64,000 bases of DNA, taken from NCBI RefSeq assembly GCF_011299095.1, contig NZ_CP049889.1, positions 568,501-632,500 of the forward strand. The letters run 5' to 3'. Shown one piece after another: positions 46,551-55,946 of the stretch. Made by a program: the position numbers and the translations under genes. Under the pieces are notes generated by a model, which saw only the letters and a program-made list of their open reading frames with translations, searched no databases and was not told the DNA's origin. Each line of letters starts with the position of its first letter. Within the stretch, counting starts at the first letter, position 1. Origin of the DNA: Jeotgalibaca porci (GTDB lineage: Bacteria; Bacillota; Bacilli; Lactobacillales; Aerococcaceae).

Positions 46551-47381
46551 TTACCACTCAAACCCAGTGTTCTCCGGATCGCGGCCATAACGTGTTTCGA
46601 TATTTAGTTTAGCGATTGCTTTCATATCGTCTTCTGTTAAAGCAAAATCGAATAAAGCGAAGTTTTCATGAATACGATTGGGGTTTACCGACTTGGGAAT
46701 CACGATAGAACCACGGTCGATATGCCAGCGCAACACAACTTGCGCTGGTGTTTTGCCGTATTTCTTACCAATTTCTGTCAAAATAGGATGTAGCAATAAA
46801 TCGGTTTTCCCCTGGCTCAAAGGTCCCCAAGATTCGTGATGGATCTTCTCTTTTTTCAAATAATCTCGTAATTCGTCTTGTGGGAAATACGGATGCGTTT
46901 CAACTTGGTTGATCATCGGCATGACGGTCGCATATGCTTTCATTGCTTCCAAATGGTTGATTGAGAAATTGGAAACACCGATAGCCTTCACTTTTCCTTC
47001 TGCATACAACTCCTCAATCGCACACCAAGTTTCTTTAACGTTCGGCCCATGCCAGTGGATTAAATACAAATCCAAATAGTCCGTTTGTAATTTCTCCAAT
47101 GATTCGTTGAAAGCCTGTTTCGTCGTTTCGTAACCTTGCTTGTCATTCCATACTTTCGACGTTAGGAATAAATCTTCCCGTGCGATACCTGCTTCTTTAA
47201 GTGCACGGCCCAAAACAGCTTCGTTTCCGTAAACAGCCGCCGTATCAAAATGGCGGTAGCCAACTTTCAAAGCATGCTGAATGGCCCACGCCGTTTCATT
47301 TTCGTTGGTCATTAAAAAGATACCCAATCCTACTTGCGGGATTTCAATCCCGTTCGCTAACGTTATTACCGGTGTTGCCAT
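46551..47381 (-). CDS. Aldo/keto reductase
   Basis: NADPH-dependent oxidoreductase of 276 residues, AKR5-like, TIM-barrel fold. Catalytic tetrad: Asp in FDTAAVYGNE (Tyr in the same motif), Lys in TSKVWND, His in YLIHWHGP. C-terminal coenzyme-binding IPKSVNPNRIHEN is present. It is probably a 2,5-diketogluconate or methylglyoxal-type reductase; the substrate is not deducible. It lies 12 bp after the phosphohexomutase gene, so the two form an operon. Confidence 0.92.
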   Translation of the reverse strand: MATPVITLANGIEIPQVGLGIFLMTNENETAWAIQHALKVGYRHFDTAAVYGNEAVLGRALKEAGIAREDLFLTSKVWNDKQGYETTKQAFNESLEKLQTDYLDLYLIHWHGPNVKETWCAIEELYAEGKVKAIGVSNFSINHLEAMKAYATVMPMINQVETHPYFPQDELRDYLKKEKIHHESWGPLSQGKTDLLLHPILTEIGKKYGKTPAQVVLRWHIDRGSIVIPKSVNPNRIHENFALFDFALTEDDMKAIAKLNIETRYGRDPENTGFEW

Positions 47382-47393
47382 ATCGCAGCCTCC

Positions 47394-48854
47394 TTATTTC
47401 TTAATGATATTTTGACGGTCCAAGCAATTTTGTTCCATGAAGAATGGCATCAAACGCTCGACTAGCGGCGCAAGCGCACCTGCTTTGTCACTCTCTAAAG
47501 TCCAAACTAACAACGGTTCGTGTAAGCTCATGCGGACGATGAACCAACCTTCATCGAAGTCAGCACGTACCCCTTCCAAATGATCCGTAATAACCCGGAT
47601 GCCTTCTTGCTTGTTTAAGTATGCTTTGAAATCAGTAATAACGGTTGGGCCGTTTTGTTGAATCGGCTCTTCCACAATTACGAAACGGTACTCCATTGTT
47701 TCTTCCGGCTGTTTCAAACCTTTAATCAATGCCGGTAAATCTGTGTTGGCCATCAACAATTTTGCAACTAAGTACGCACCGTCATCCAAATAATAGTTTT
47801 CTTTCAACGCCGCATGTCCACTTGTTTCAATCGCCAATTCTGCATCCAACTCAATCGCACGGTTAATCACATTGCGATAGCCGGTTAGATAACGGTCTTG
47901 TTTGCCGCCTAAACCGACAATAAAATCTTCAACGTGTTGGGATGTCGCCGAATTCGTTACAATTGTTGCCCCTGGATTTTCTTTTAATAAAACCGCAGAA
48001 ATCAGGGCGATTAAGTTATTACGGTTCAGTGCCTGGCCGTTCGCATCAACTAAAGCGGAACGATCGACATCGGTATCAAAAATAATGCCTAAATCAGCCT
48101 TGTTCGTCAACACCGCATTTTTCAATGCTTGCATCGCTTCTTTATTGTCCGGATTTGACTCATGATTCGGGAAAGTACCGTCTGGATCCAAGAACTGGCT
48201 CCCGGTTGTCGTCGCACCAAGTGGCTCCAGAACTTTCTCCACGAAAAAGCCGCCTGCCCCATTTCCGGCATCCACAACAATGTGTTGGCCTTTCAACGGT
48301 TCGAAACCTTCATCAATACCTGCACGGATTTTCTCAACCAAATCCGCTGCATACACAGTCAATAAATCTTTTTCAACAATCTGTGCTTTATTGCCGGATG
48401 CTTCTCTTAATAAATTTGTCATCGCCAAAATTTCTTCGATATCATCATGCTCTGCCCCACCCGCAGCTGTGAAAAACTTCAAGCCGTTGTATTGATAAGG
48501 CAAGTGACTCGCTGTAATCATTATGGAGCCGTCTACGCAGAAATCATCATATAAAGTCGCCATAAACATTGCTGGCGTTGTCGCCATTCCACAGTCAATA
48601 ATCGTTACGTCAGCCGGAGCCATCCCGTCAAAAAGAGCCTGTTTCAAATCTTGACCGGAAATGCGGCTGTCCATTCCGATTGCTATTTTCAATTCTTTAC
48701 CAGGTACCCGTCTTTGTAACCAGGCAACGAACGCTTGCCCAATCTTTTTCGTTCTTTCAATAGTCAGTGTTGCTGCTTGTTCCGGCGTTGCAATTGCAAT
48801 CCCACGAATATCAGACCCGTTTTGTAAAGCCAGCATTGCTTGTTCTTCTGACAT
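47394..48854 (-). CDS. Phosphomannomutase/phosphoglucomutase family enzyme
   Basis: Alpha-D-phosphohexomutase of 486 residues that moves phosphate between C1 and C6 of a hexose. The active-site serine is in ITASHLPYQYNG (about residue 108), the metal loop is DTDVDRS (about 264) and the sugar-binding ETSGHAAL follows. The sequence is of the PMM/PGM branch related to ManB rather than PgcA or GlmM. The ATG at 48852-48854 is behind AGGAGG; the longer frame lacks a site. Transcribed with the aldo/keto reductase. Confidence 0.88.
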   Translation of the reverse strand: MSEEQAMLALQNGSDIRGIAIATPEQAATLTIERTKKIGQAFVAWLQRRVPGKELKIAIGMDSRISGQDLKQALFDGMAPADVTIIDCGMATTPAMFMATLYDDFCVDGSIMITASHLPYQYNGLKFFTAAGGAEHDDIEEILAMTNLLREASGNKAQIVEKDLLTVYAADLVEKIRAGIDEGFEPLKGQHIVVDAGNGAGGFFVEKVLEPLGATTTGSQFLDPDGTFPNHESNPDNKEAMQALKNAVLTNKADLGIIFDTDVDRSALVDANGQALNRNNLIALISAVLLKENPGATIVTNSATSQHVEDFIVGLGGKQDRYLTGYRNVINRAIELDAELAIETSGHAALKENYYLDDGAYLVAKLLMANTDLPALIKGLKQPEETMEYRFVIVEEPIQQNGPTVITDFKAYLNKQEGIRVITDHLEGVRADFDEGWFIVRMSLHEPLLVWTLESDKAGALAPLVERLMPFFMEQNCLDRQNIIKK

Positions 48855-48966
48855 ACTCCAATTACCTCCTAAGAAAATGTTAATCTTATTATAACCTTTT
48901 CGCCATCCGATTTCACTGTCTACCTGTATAATGAATATAAAGATACTAAATAAAAGGAGGTTCACC

Positions 48967-49923
48967 ATGCCTTTAACAACAGAACAACTGCAAGCTGTCG
49001 ATAAAGTGCACCAGTTAATTGATCAAGTGAACGCTATTATCATCGGAAAAGAAAATATAACCAAACTCACGATTACTGCCATGTTGGCGGGCGGACATGT
49101 GCTTTTTGAAGATATTCCCGGTGTTGGTAAAACATTATTGGTGAAGACCATTGCAACTTGTCTGGGTGCGGACTTTTCCCGTATTCAATTTACACCAGAC
49201 TTGGTTCCGAGCGATATCATCGGTTTTTCCATGCCACAACAAGGTAAGGAAACATTTCAATTTCGTAAAGGTCCGCTCTTTTCTTCTATCATCCTGGCGG
49301 ACGAGATTAACCGGACATCACCGCGTACACAAGCCGCGATGCTCGAAGCGATGGCCGAACACCAAGTAACTAGTGACGGTGTGACCTATGACTTACCGGA
49401 TCCTTTTTTTGTATTAGCGACCCAGAATCCGATTGAATATGAGGGAACGTATCCCCTGCCGGAAGCACAACTGGATCGTTTTTTGATGCAACTCTCCTTG
49501 GGTTACCCAACCCCGGAGCATGAAGTTCTACTATTGGCGGCGCCGAGTAATCGCGAAGCATTAGCAAATGTGAAGCCAATTCTAGACAACCAAACGTTTG
49601 AAGCATTGAAGCAGCTCGTTCCAACCATTCACGTCGAGCAGACAATTTTGGACTATATCGTGCGCCTCGGAAATCAAACCCGTGAGGATCAACGCATTCG
49701 TTTAGGGATTAGTCCCCGTGGAAATCAGTTCTGTCTGTTGGCGGCTAAAGCTTATGCGTTATTGGGAGGACGCAGTTATGTCATTCCCGATGATGTCTTG
49801 GCCGTCTTACCTGCTGTTTACCGACACCGTTTGCTCTTTTTTGAAAATCTGACTACGAAGCAAAAAGATGCGTATATCGCTGTTATCGTAAAGAAAGTGC
49901 AGCCCCCGATGAGGAGGTCTTAG
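48967..49923 (+). CDS. MoxR-family AAA ATPase
   Basis: 318-residue AAA+ chaperone-like ATPase. Walker A EDIPGVGKTLL (about 44-54), Walker B ILADEINRTSPR (about 107-118), and ATQNPIEYEGTYPLPEAQLDRF with sensor 1. The ATG at 48967-48969 follows AAAGGAGG; a TATAAT box lies at 48927-48932. First gene of a three-gene operon with a DUF58 protein and a membrane transglutaminase-like protein, a common set thought to assemble or activate an envelope complex. Confidence 0.93.
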   Translation: MPLTTEQLQAVDKVHQLIDQVNAIIIGKENITKLTITAMLAGGHVLFEDIPGVGKTLLVKTIATCLGADFSRIQFTPDLVPSDIIGFSMPQQGKETFQFRKGPLFSSIILADEINRTSPRTQAAMLEAMAEHQVTSDGVTYDLPDPFFVLATQNPIEYEGTYPLPEAQLDRFLMQLSLGYPTPEHEVLLLAAPSNREALANVKPILDNQTFEALKQLVPTIHVEQTILDYIVRLGNQTREDQRIRLGISPRGNQFCLLAAKAYALLGGRSYVIPDDVLAVLPAVYRHRLLFFENLTTKQKDAYIAVIVKKVQPPMRRS

Positions 49924-49924
49924 T

Positions 49925-50827
49925 ATGCGATTGAAAAAAATGACCAGACTCATTCTTTTTGTGATTGGTTTCGTGGGATTGTTCATTTACACAATGGCAT
50001 TTCCCGGTACACTCTCGTGGTTTGTTTTACTATTTTATAGTTTGGTAGCCGGTGTTGTGTGGCTTTCAACTGCCGTTATTTGGCGTCAAATAACGGTTAC
50101 ACCAAGACGTGTTCGCTTACTTTCACTGTGGCCGTTACTTATTCCGACTCTAACTGTCCATGTTGAAAATAAAGTGACGGCAATGTCTGCTTTTTTGCGT
50201 TGGCGATTTGATTTAGAAACGCAACTACCACGTGGACATTACGACACAGTGCGGATTGAAACGGTTGGTGCCGACTTTTTTGGTTTTTTCCACCAGCAAT
50301 CCAAGCGAAAAATAGCAGTTGATATAGATATTTATCCGGAAATAGTCCCGCTGTATAAATTGTCACATCACCCGGAAATACGTCGTTACTTAAAAGTAAA
50401 TGCGCCAGAAATCAGGCAGATTCGCGATTATATGTTTCAGGACCCGATGAAAAATGTCGATTGGAAAGCCTCTTTCCGTCGTGATAAGTTGATGGTCAAA
50501 GAATATGAAAAAGAGAGCGAACCCCGTTTGCATCTCATTTTTATCGGCTATCAATCGCCGATGTTTGAACAATTATTATCCGTGGCGTATAGTGCGTTGA
50601 TTGAATGGCAAAGTCAACTGGAAGTGCGAATGGATTTAATCGGCGGAGATTCATTTTTGACGATTGAACCAAATCCAGATAAAGCTGCTTTGTTTGCAGA
50701 ATGGCAGCAAATGGATTTGAAGCACGGAAAAGCGATTGTATTTGCCCAAGAAGCTTTAGTAGAAGAGCTGCGAACCAGCCGGCAGGAACCCTTTCTCATT
50801 GTGACGGAAGCAGGTGAAGCCCAATGA
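49925..50827 (+). CDS. DUF58 family protein
   Basis: 300 residues with two N-terminal membrane segments (about 8-28 and 32-52). The DUF58 core motif IRDYMFQDPMKNVDWKAS (about 159-176) is present, followed by a vWA-like region. It starts two bases after the MoxR stop and overlaps the next gene by four bases. Family members are partners of MoxR ATPases. Confidence 0.9.
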   Translation: MRLKKMTRLILFVIGFVGLFIYTMAFPGTLSWFVLLFYSLVAGVVWLSTAVIWRQITVTPRRVRLLSLWPLLIPTLTVHVENKVTAMSAFLRWRFDLETQLPRGHYDTVRIETVGADFFGFFHQQSKRKIAVDIDIYPEIVPLYKLSHHPEIRRYLKVNAPEIRQIRDYMFQDPMKNVDWKASFRRDKLMVKEYEKESEPRLHLIFIGYQSPMFEQLLSVAYSALIEWQSQLEVRMDLIGGDSFLTIEPNPDKAALFAEWQQMDLKHGKAIVFAQEALVEELRTSRQEPFLIVTEAGEAQ

Positions 50828-52968
50828 AATTCGTGAAACGTTTGTTGATGGCGGTTGGTTTTGTCGGTATCTTCTATCCTGTTTTGCAAGTGTATATGCC
50901 TTTAAGTGAGTTCACGGATTTAACGGGAAGTTTTTATTATCTGATCGGAACAGCAGTGCTGGCCGTCCTGCTACCCTACTGGTTCGTATGGATTCCGATT
51001 CAAATAGGTTTTATGATTACGTGCTACCGCTACTATTTTCCGAGTAACTTAACGGGTATCCGATGGCTTGGCAGTGAGTTTTCACAAATTAATGCAAGTC
51101 TTGAACAATTCATTAACGGCGGTAGCAGTGTCTTTCCAACCAATGTCAGTTTTATTTTGATTGTCGTATTAATCGCACTTTCTGCTTACTTGTTAATTGT
51201 CTGGTCGCGTCCGACTGTTGGTATTTTAGTGGCGCTTATTTACCTGATGATTTTGCAAGTATTTACAAAATATGATTATTTTATGATGGTTGTTCAGATT
51301 TTAGGTATTGGTCTTGTTTTGTATGGATTGTCTAATATTTCGTTGAAAGTGGGATGGAAACGTGCACTTGTTTCTTTCGTAGTCGTTCTGGGGTACGGCT
51401 ACGGATTGACATGGCTTGCTGTGAAAGCAACCGAACAGCTGGTGCCGCAGCAGCAATGGGTGGAACAGCGGGCTAAGAATGTCAATCGCCGTTTGGACGA
51501 AGCAGGATTGTTTGATTTCGTCGATTATTACAATTCGGGCGGACAGCTGAAACGCATGGGATATGGCGAGGATGACTCTGTTTTAGGTGGTCCGGTCCAA
51601 CAGAATTTTGATCCGGTTTTTTCGGCCTATGATGATGCACCTCATTATTGGCGTATCTCAACACGTACTGTCTATACCGGAGTTGGTTGGGAATTCCCGG
51701 AAACACTTACTGCCTTTCCCGCTGGTCCCAGTTTTATTAAGCCGGAAGAAGACGATGAAACAGTTGATGTGGTGATAGAGCGCGAAGATAATTTTACCTA
51801 TTTCCCATATACATATGGATTGGTGGATGCTACGTTTGCGGAGATGAATTTTGAGTTGATACAGCCGACAGAGCAATTACGAAATACGGATGCAGAAGGT
51901 GGCGGTGGTTCTTATACTCTGACTTTAATCGACCAGGAAATTGACTTCGCCGGATTGAATACGGTTGGGATTGAATCTCCGATTGGATTGGAGGAGTACT
52001 TGGACGTTCCAGAAGGTGTCCCGCAACGAGTTTGGGATTTAGCAGCGGAACTGACTGCGGGTGACGGAACGATGTATGAAAAAGTTCGAGCGCTCGAGCA
52101 ATACTTGCGTTCAGATGGGGGCTTTCGCTATAGTCTCCGCGAAACCTCTGCCGTTCCGGATGGCTTCGATTATGTGGATCATTTTTTATTTGAATCCCGA
52201 ATCGGGTATTGTGATAATTTTTCAACGGCAATGGTTATCCTCGCTCGAATGTCGGGCATTCCAGCACGTTGGGCAAAAGGATTTAACAGTGGAACAGCAA
52301 CGATTGGCGATGATGGTGAAACGTATTATGCCGTCACCAACGCGAATGCTCACTCATGGCCCGAGATTTTCTTTCCGGGCGAAGGATGGATTCCCTTTGA
52401 GCCGACGCCGGCATTTCGCCAACCGCTGACGGATACAGAGCAGGTAGATGAAACTAGCGATGGTGATTTTGATGAAGCGTTGGTGCCAGTCGAATCGGCG
52501 ACGTCGGAAAGTGATATGGTAGAAAACGAAAGTTCTGTCCCTTCTGAGAGCCAGGAAATTGCGGATGTAGATGATGATGGCAATGAGGTCAGCGGTCGAA
52601 ACTGGTCTCGAATTGTTGGAGCGTTGGTTGCATTTGCGGTTGGGATTCTATTCGTGTGGCGCCGCAAATGGTATCCTCTGATTGCGACTTGGTTATTGGG
52701 TGTTCCGTTCATAGATTCACATCGGACGACTCTTTGGTTATTTGCACAGGTCCTGCCTTTTGAACGGTCGCAGACTTTGCGCCAATACTTTGAGGAAATT
52801 GCCGACATGGTGCCGATGCATCGCAAAACGATTGTGCGCTATGTGACTGCTAATGAAGAATCACTTTACGCTCCTGTTGATGAGCGAGTAATTGATGCGT
52901 CGATTTACACCGATATGATCACCGTTTATCGTGACATCCAGATTTCTCAAGAAAAAAGTAGTTTTTAA
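50824..52968 (+). CDS. Membrane transglutaminase-like protein (TgpA type)
   Basis: 714 residues. About six N-terminal membrane helices (to about residue 215), an extracellular segment, a transglutaminase-like domain with Cys in SRIGYCDNFSTAMV (about 461) and His in NANAHSWPEIFF (about 506), then a single helix (VGALVAFAVGILFVWRR) and a DUF4129-like cytoplasmic tail. The Cys-His pair and following Asp-equivalent region look intact. Last gene of the MoxR-DUF58 operon, with a strong terminator. Confidence 0.92.
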   Translation: MKFVKRLLMAVGFVGIFYPVLQVYMPLSEFTDLTGSFYYLIGTAVLAVLLPYWFVWIPIQIGFMITCYRYYFPSNLTGIRWLGSEFSQINASLEQFINGGSSVFPTNVSFILIVVLIALSAYLLIVWSRPTVGILVALIYLMILQVFTKYDYFMMVVQILGIGLVLYGLSNISLKVGWKRALVSFVVVLGYGYGLTWLAVKATEQLVPQQQWVEQRAKNVNRRLDEAGLFDFVDYYNSGGQLKRMGYGEDDSVLGGPVQQNFDPVFSAYDDAPHYWRISTRTVYTGVGWEFPETLTAFPAGPSFIKPEEDDETVDVVIEREDNFTYFPYTYGLVDATFAEMNFELIQPTEQLRNTDAEGGGGSYTLTLIDQEIDFAGLNTVGIESPIGLEEYLDVPEGVPQRVWDLAAELTAGDGTMYEKVRALEQYLRSDGGFRYSLRETSAVPDGFDYVDHFLFESRIGYCDNFSTAMVILARMSGIPARWAKGFNSGTATIGDDGETYYAVTNANAHSWPEIFFPGEGWIPFEPTPAFRQPLTDTEQVDETSDGDFDEALVPVESATSESDMVENESSVPSESQEIADVDDDGNEVSGRNWSRIVGALVAFAVGILFVWRRKWYPLIATWLLGVPFIDSHRTTLWLFAQVLPFERSQTLRQYFEEIADMVPMHRKTIVRYVTANEESLYAPVDERVIDASIYTDMITVYRDIQISQEKSSF

Positions 52969-52970
52969 TG

Positions 52971-53012
52971 AAAAGAACCTCACAACGGTCACTGCCGCTG
53001 TGAGGTTCTTTT
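52971..53012 (+). terminator. Terminator of the MoxR-DUF58-transglutaminase operon
   Basis: AAAAGAACCTCACA / TGTGAGGTTCTTTT with an inner GCGG/CCGC-like loop and T's. Confidence 0.92.
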
Positions 53013-53015
53013 GGA

Positions 53016-53158
53016 TTGGAACATTCGAATCGTTTTTATATACTGAAACGTTCCAATGTTAATCTATTGGAACGTATGTCTCACTATTTGTGGTCAAAAC
53101 GTTCCAATAGAAAGTTATTGGAACGTTTCAATCTATTTTTCAGCTCATTTTATTCCAA
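53016..53158. repeat. Tandem hairpin array, TTGGAAC type, 3 copies of 51 bp
   Basis: TTGGAAC starts at 53016, 53067 and 53118, and the matching right arms TTCCAA lie at 53051, 53102 and 53153: two constant 51-bp steps. Unit 2 has 9-base perfect arms (TTGGAACGT / ACGTTCCAA). The right arm of unit 3 falls inside the last codons of the NERD-domain gene, so the array touches coding sequence. It lies between convergent genes, just beyond a terminator. Confidence 0.9.
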
Positions 53159-54050
53159 TCTGAAAATGTCTTCCTCTTGTGCGACCTCTTCCTTCATATT
53201 TTCCCGATAAACTACGATTAATCCGCTGTCGACTAAGTCTTCCCCCACAATACTCCCCGACCAACCGACTCGTAATTTTCGTTTTTGGAAACAACTGCGC
53301 TAACTCCTCAGCCATTCGAACAATTGCTTCCTCAGTCCTCTCAACCGCACCACAATCCAAACAACGAACCCGTTGCCCCACCACTTTAGTCGTAAACGAA
53401 CCACAAGTACAGCAATCCAGCCCTTTTTTCAAACCATTAAATGTAAACTCTGGTAAAATTTCAAAATCCACTTTCGCCGGGCAATCCTTGGAAACCAGTA
53501 ACGCAGCCAATGAACGATGGCGCTCATTCACCCAACCATCGAATCGATTCAACCCTTTCACCCAATCCGCTAACTCGGGCGCAAATAAAAATGGCTGATC
53601 CAACGGGGCACCATACAGATAAAATGACGGATTAATAAACACCACCCGTCCTATTACTTCAAAATCATAGCCCCATTTGCGCAGTAAGTACTGCATATTG
53701 GAAACACACCGCCCCAACTGCTCAGTCGGGTTTTTGTAGGGCTTCGCCGATCGCCGACTCATAAATTGCCCATCCTGATATACAAACGATCCCGACCAAT
53801 TTTTAACCTCGAAAATTATCATCTGTTTCCCCGACAATAAAACGGCATCCAACTGAAAATGATTATTATCCATCGGCAAACGCAAATCACGAAGCAACAC
53901 ATGTGCGCACGTTAGACCATCCAAAATATCCACAGCAAAACGAGACTCCCCCTTATAGCCGCGCTCCAAATTTTCCAAATACAGCTCTAATTCCTGAGAC
54001 AATAACCAACGACGCTTTAACGCTCTTAGTACGAAATAAATGTCCGACAA
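53145..54050 (-). CDS. NERD-domain protein with zinc ribbon, probable competence-regulated nuclease-like protein
   Basis: 301 residues. The NERD (nuclease-related) domain covers about 32-140: GYKGESRF (32-39), FQLDAVLL and IIFEVKNWSG, giving the E...D...E-x-K pattern of the restriction-endonuclease fold. A zinc ribbon follows (CCTCGSFTTK ... RCLDCG, about 216-238), then a basic C-terminal region with RQRINRS. Start is TTG at 54048-54050; GGAG lies eight bases upstream and no ATG fits. The element at 54077-54096 matches the one before coiA. NERD proteins are often on plasmids or in DNA-processing contexts. A role in handling transforming DNA is inference. Confidence 0.85.
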   Translation of the reverse strand: MSDIYFVLRALKRRWLLSQELELYLENLERGYKGESRFAVDILDGLTCAHVLLRDLRLPMDNNHFQLDAVLLSGKQMIIFEVKNWSGSFVYQDGQFMSRRSAKPYKNPTEQLGRCVSNMQYLLRKWGYDFEVIGRVVFINPSFYLYGAPLDQPFLFAPELADWVKGLNRFDGWVNERHRSLAALLVSKDCPAKVDFEILPEFTFNGLKKGLDCCTCGSFTTKVVGQRVRCLDCGAVERTEEAIVRMAEELAQLFPKTKITSRLVGEYCGGRLSRQRINRSLSGKYEGRGRTRGRHFQIGIK

Positions 54051-54076
54051 AAAAATCGCTCCTTTCTACTTATATA

Positions 54077-54096
54077 TAAGCAAAAAAGAGCGAAAA
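54077..54096 (-). promoter_or_regulatory. Candidate competence promoter element upstream of the NERD gene
   Basis: On the minus strand TTTTCGCTCTTTTTTGCTTA followed by TATATAAG. It differs from the coiA element (2651-2670) at 2 of 20 positions. It lies 26 bases before the TTG start (34 bases for coiA). Such conservation between two unlinked genes is unlikely by chance. Confidence 0.55.
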
Positions 54097-54109
54097 CCAT
54101 TTTTAAATA

Positions 54110-54616
54110 TTATTTTAGTTTATCTTTTTCGTACAAATGTGTCCGTTCCATGTCCGGGAACCCTTGTTGACGTAATGCCTCGTACACAATCATGCAAGCC
54201 GTGTTCGACAAATTCAACGAGCGTACATGCGTATCATCCATCGGGATCCGCAAGCAATCCTCCCGGTGCTCACGCATAAACTCTTCCGGTAAGCCCGTTG
54301 TCTCCTTTCCAAAAATGAAGAAAACATCCTCATCAGCCGTAAAGTCTGCATCCGAATAAACAGTTTCGGCAAATTTGGAAATCAAATACAATTTCCGGTC
54401 ACCCAAGAAAGTCATGAAGGCATCCAAATCGGCATGCTTCATAATAGTTACATCATGCCAATAATCCAATCCTGCGCGCTTCAACTGTTTGTCATCCGTT
54501 GAAAATCCAAGCGGTTCAATTAAATGCAACGTCGCATTCGTCGCCGCACATGTCCGTGCAATATTTCCCGTGTTCGCCGGGATTTGTGGTTCAAATAATA
54601 CGATGTGATTAGTCAT
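54110..54616 (-). CDS. trmL: tRNA (cytidine/uridine-34-2'-O)-methyltransferase TrmL
   Basis: SPOUT methyltransferase (168 residues) modifying the wobble base of tRNA-Leu. Motifs: [18 protein letters not shown] (about 10-27), [12 protein letters not shown] (about 100), [19 protein letters not shown] (about 121), the knotted SAM site. I start at ATG 54614-54616, nine bases from AAGGGG; the open frame also has a TTG at 54634, which overlaps the site. The queG stop lies four bases upstream of the start, so the genes are coupled. Confidence 0.95.
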   Translation of the reverse strand: MTNHIVLFEPQIPANTGNIARTCAATNATLHLIEPLGFSTDDKQLKRAGLDYWHDVTIMKHADLDAFMTFLGDRKLYLISKFAETVYSDADFTADEDVFFIFGKETTGLPEEFMREHREDCLRIPMDDTHVRSLNLSNTACMIVYEALRQQGFPDMERTHLYEKDKLK

Positions 54617-54620
54617 TCTT

Positions 54621-55766
54621 TCATTCCCCTTCAAGCTTTGCGAGCGCCATTTCCATTTCCGCTCGCGCTTCTAAATCTTCTTCTTTTTCAATACATTCCT
54701 GGAAAAAATCCAGCAGTTCTGGATTCACATCCCGTACAATTTGCCCAATCGCCCACGCCGCCGTTCCTCTTAAAACCGGCCGCACGTCCGTTTCCATCAC
54801 CCGCAACAATTCCGGTATCGCCGTCCGGTCCCGGTAATTAGCCAAGGCAATAATTGCATTTCGTTGCAACGGTTTCTTTCCGCGCCACGAACCTGCCAAA
54901 ATACCAAACTGGCTCTTAAATTCTTTATTAGATAATGTCAACATCGGCTGTAAAACAGGTGTTTCACGCCCCGGCTCGGGTTCCATTTCTGGATGCAAGT
55001 GGAAGTCTTTTCCCACATTATAAGGACAGGCTTGCTGACAAATGTCACACCCATAAATAACGGTACCCATTTTACGACGAAACTCCAACGGCATATTGCC
55101 CTTCGTTTGCGTTTGAAATGACAGACAAACTTGCGCATTCAAACGGCCATCCCCCAGTAACGCACCAGTCGGACAAGCCGTCACACAGCGGTAACAATCA
55201 CCGCAACCAAACACACCCGGTTCATCCGGATCAAGCACAATATCCGTAATAATCTCACCCAAATATACGTAGGTACCGAACTCTTCTGTAATCAATAGAC
55301 CATTTCGACCAATAAAGCCTAAACCAGCGCGCTGTGCCACGACTGTGTCCATGAGTTCTCCTGTATCAACCATCGGCTTAAAGCGCGCTTCCGGCATTTT
55401 TTCCGCCATAAATGAAACCAACTGATCCATTTTTTCACGTAAAATAAAATGATAGTCCACTCCCCAAGAAGCCCGCGCGAAAGAACCGCGCCGCACACCC
55501 TTTTCACGCTCCGGTTTCACAAGCGGTTTGGAAGGATACGCAAGTGCAATCGAAATAATCGACTTGGCACCTTCAAAAACCAGTTCCGGATACAATCGCT
55601 CATCCAAGACTTGATGTTCAAATCCGGACGTATGCCCCTTCGCTTTCTGTTCAAGAAGGGATTCTTCCATATAATCAAAAGGATCTGCAGTCGTAAAGCC
55701 GACCTTATCAATCCCGATTTGCTGACACGCATCAATAATCTGTTCTTTCAAAGTGGCATTTACCAT
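54621..55766 (-). CDS. queG: Epoxyqueuosine reductase QueG
   Basis: Cobalamin-dependent iron-sulphur enzyme for the last step of queuosine synthesis, 381 residues. The two 4Fe-4S clusters are marked by [16 protein letters not shown] and [11 protein letters not shown]. The C-terminal HEAT-like region (from about 305) is present. It lies upstream of trmL in the same operon. Confidence 0.95.
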   Translation of the reverse strand: MVNATLKEQIIDACQQIGIDKVGFTTADPFDYMEESLLEQKAKGHTSGFEHQVLDERLYPELVFEGAKSIISIALAYPSKPLVKPEREKGVRRGSFARASWGVDYHFILREKMDQLVSFMAEKMPEARFKPMVDTGELMDTVVAQRAGLGFIGRNGLLITEEFGTYVYLGEIITDIVLDPDEPGVFGCGDCYRCVTACPTGALLGDGRLNAQVCLSFQTQTKGNMPLEFRRKMGTVIYGCDICQQACPYNVGKDFHLHPEMEPEPGRETPVLQPMLTLSNKEFKSQFGILAGSWRGKKPLQRNAIIALANYRDRTAIPELLRVMETDVRPVLRGTAAWAIGQIVRDVNPELLDFFQECIEKEEDLEARAEMEMALAKLEGE

Positions 55767-55802
55767 CCTGCATTCCTCCCTTGTTTGTCCAAATTATAGC
55801 AT

Positions 55803-55847
55803 AAAAAAAACGTATAGACTCGGTGGCTGGCACGGCGAATCAATACG
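55803..55847 (-). terminator. Terminator of the rlmA-like gene
   Basis: CGTATTGATTCG / CGAGTCTATACG (two mismatches) with an eight-base T tract on the minus strand (A's at 55803-55810). Confidence 0.8.
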
Positions 55848-55946
55848 TTGGATAAAATCATTTCGACTAAATATAAAATGGCAATGATATATTCCCAAAA
55901 TGATACATTTAATATAACACCGTTCTCTGTATTTGTAAACCTCTTC

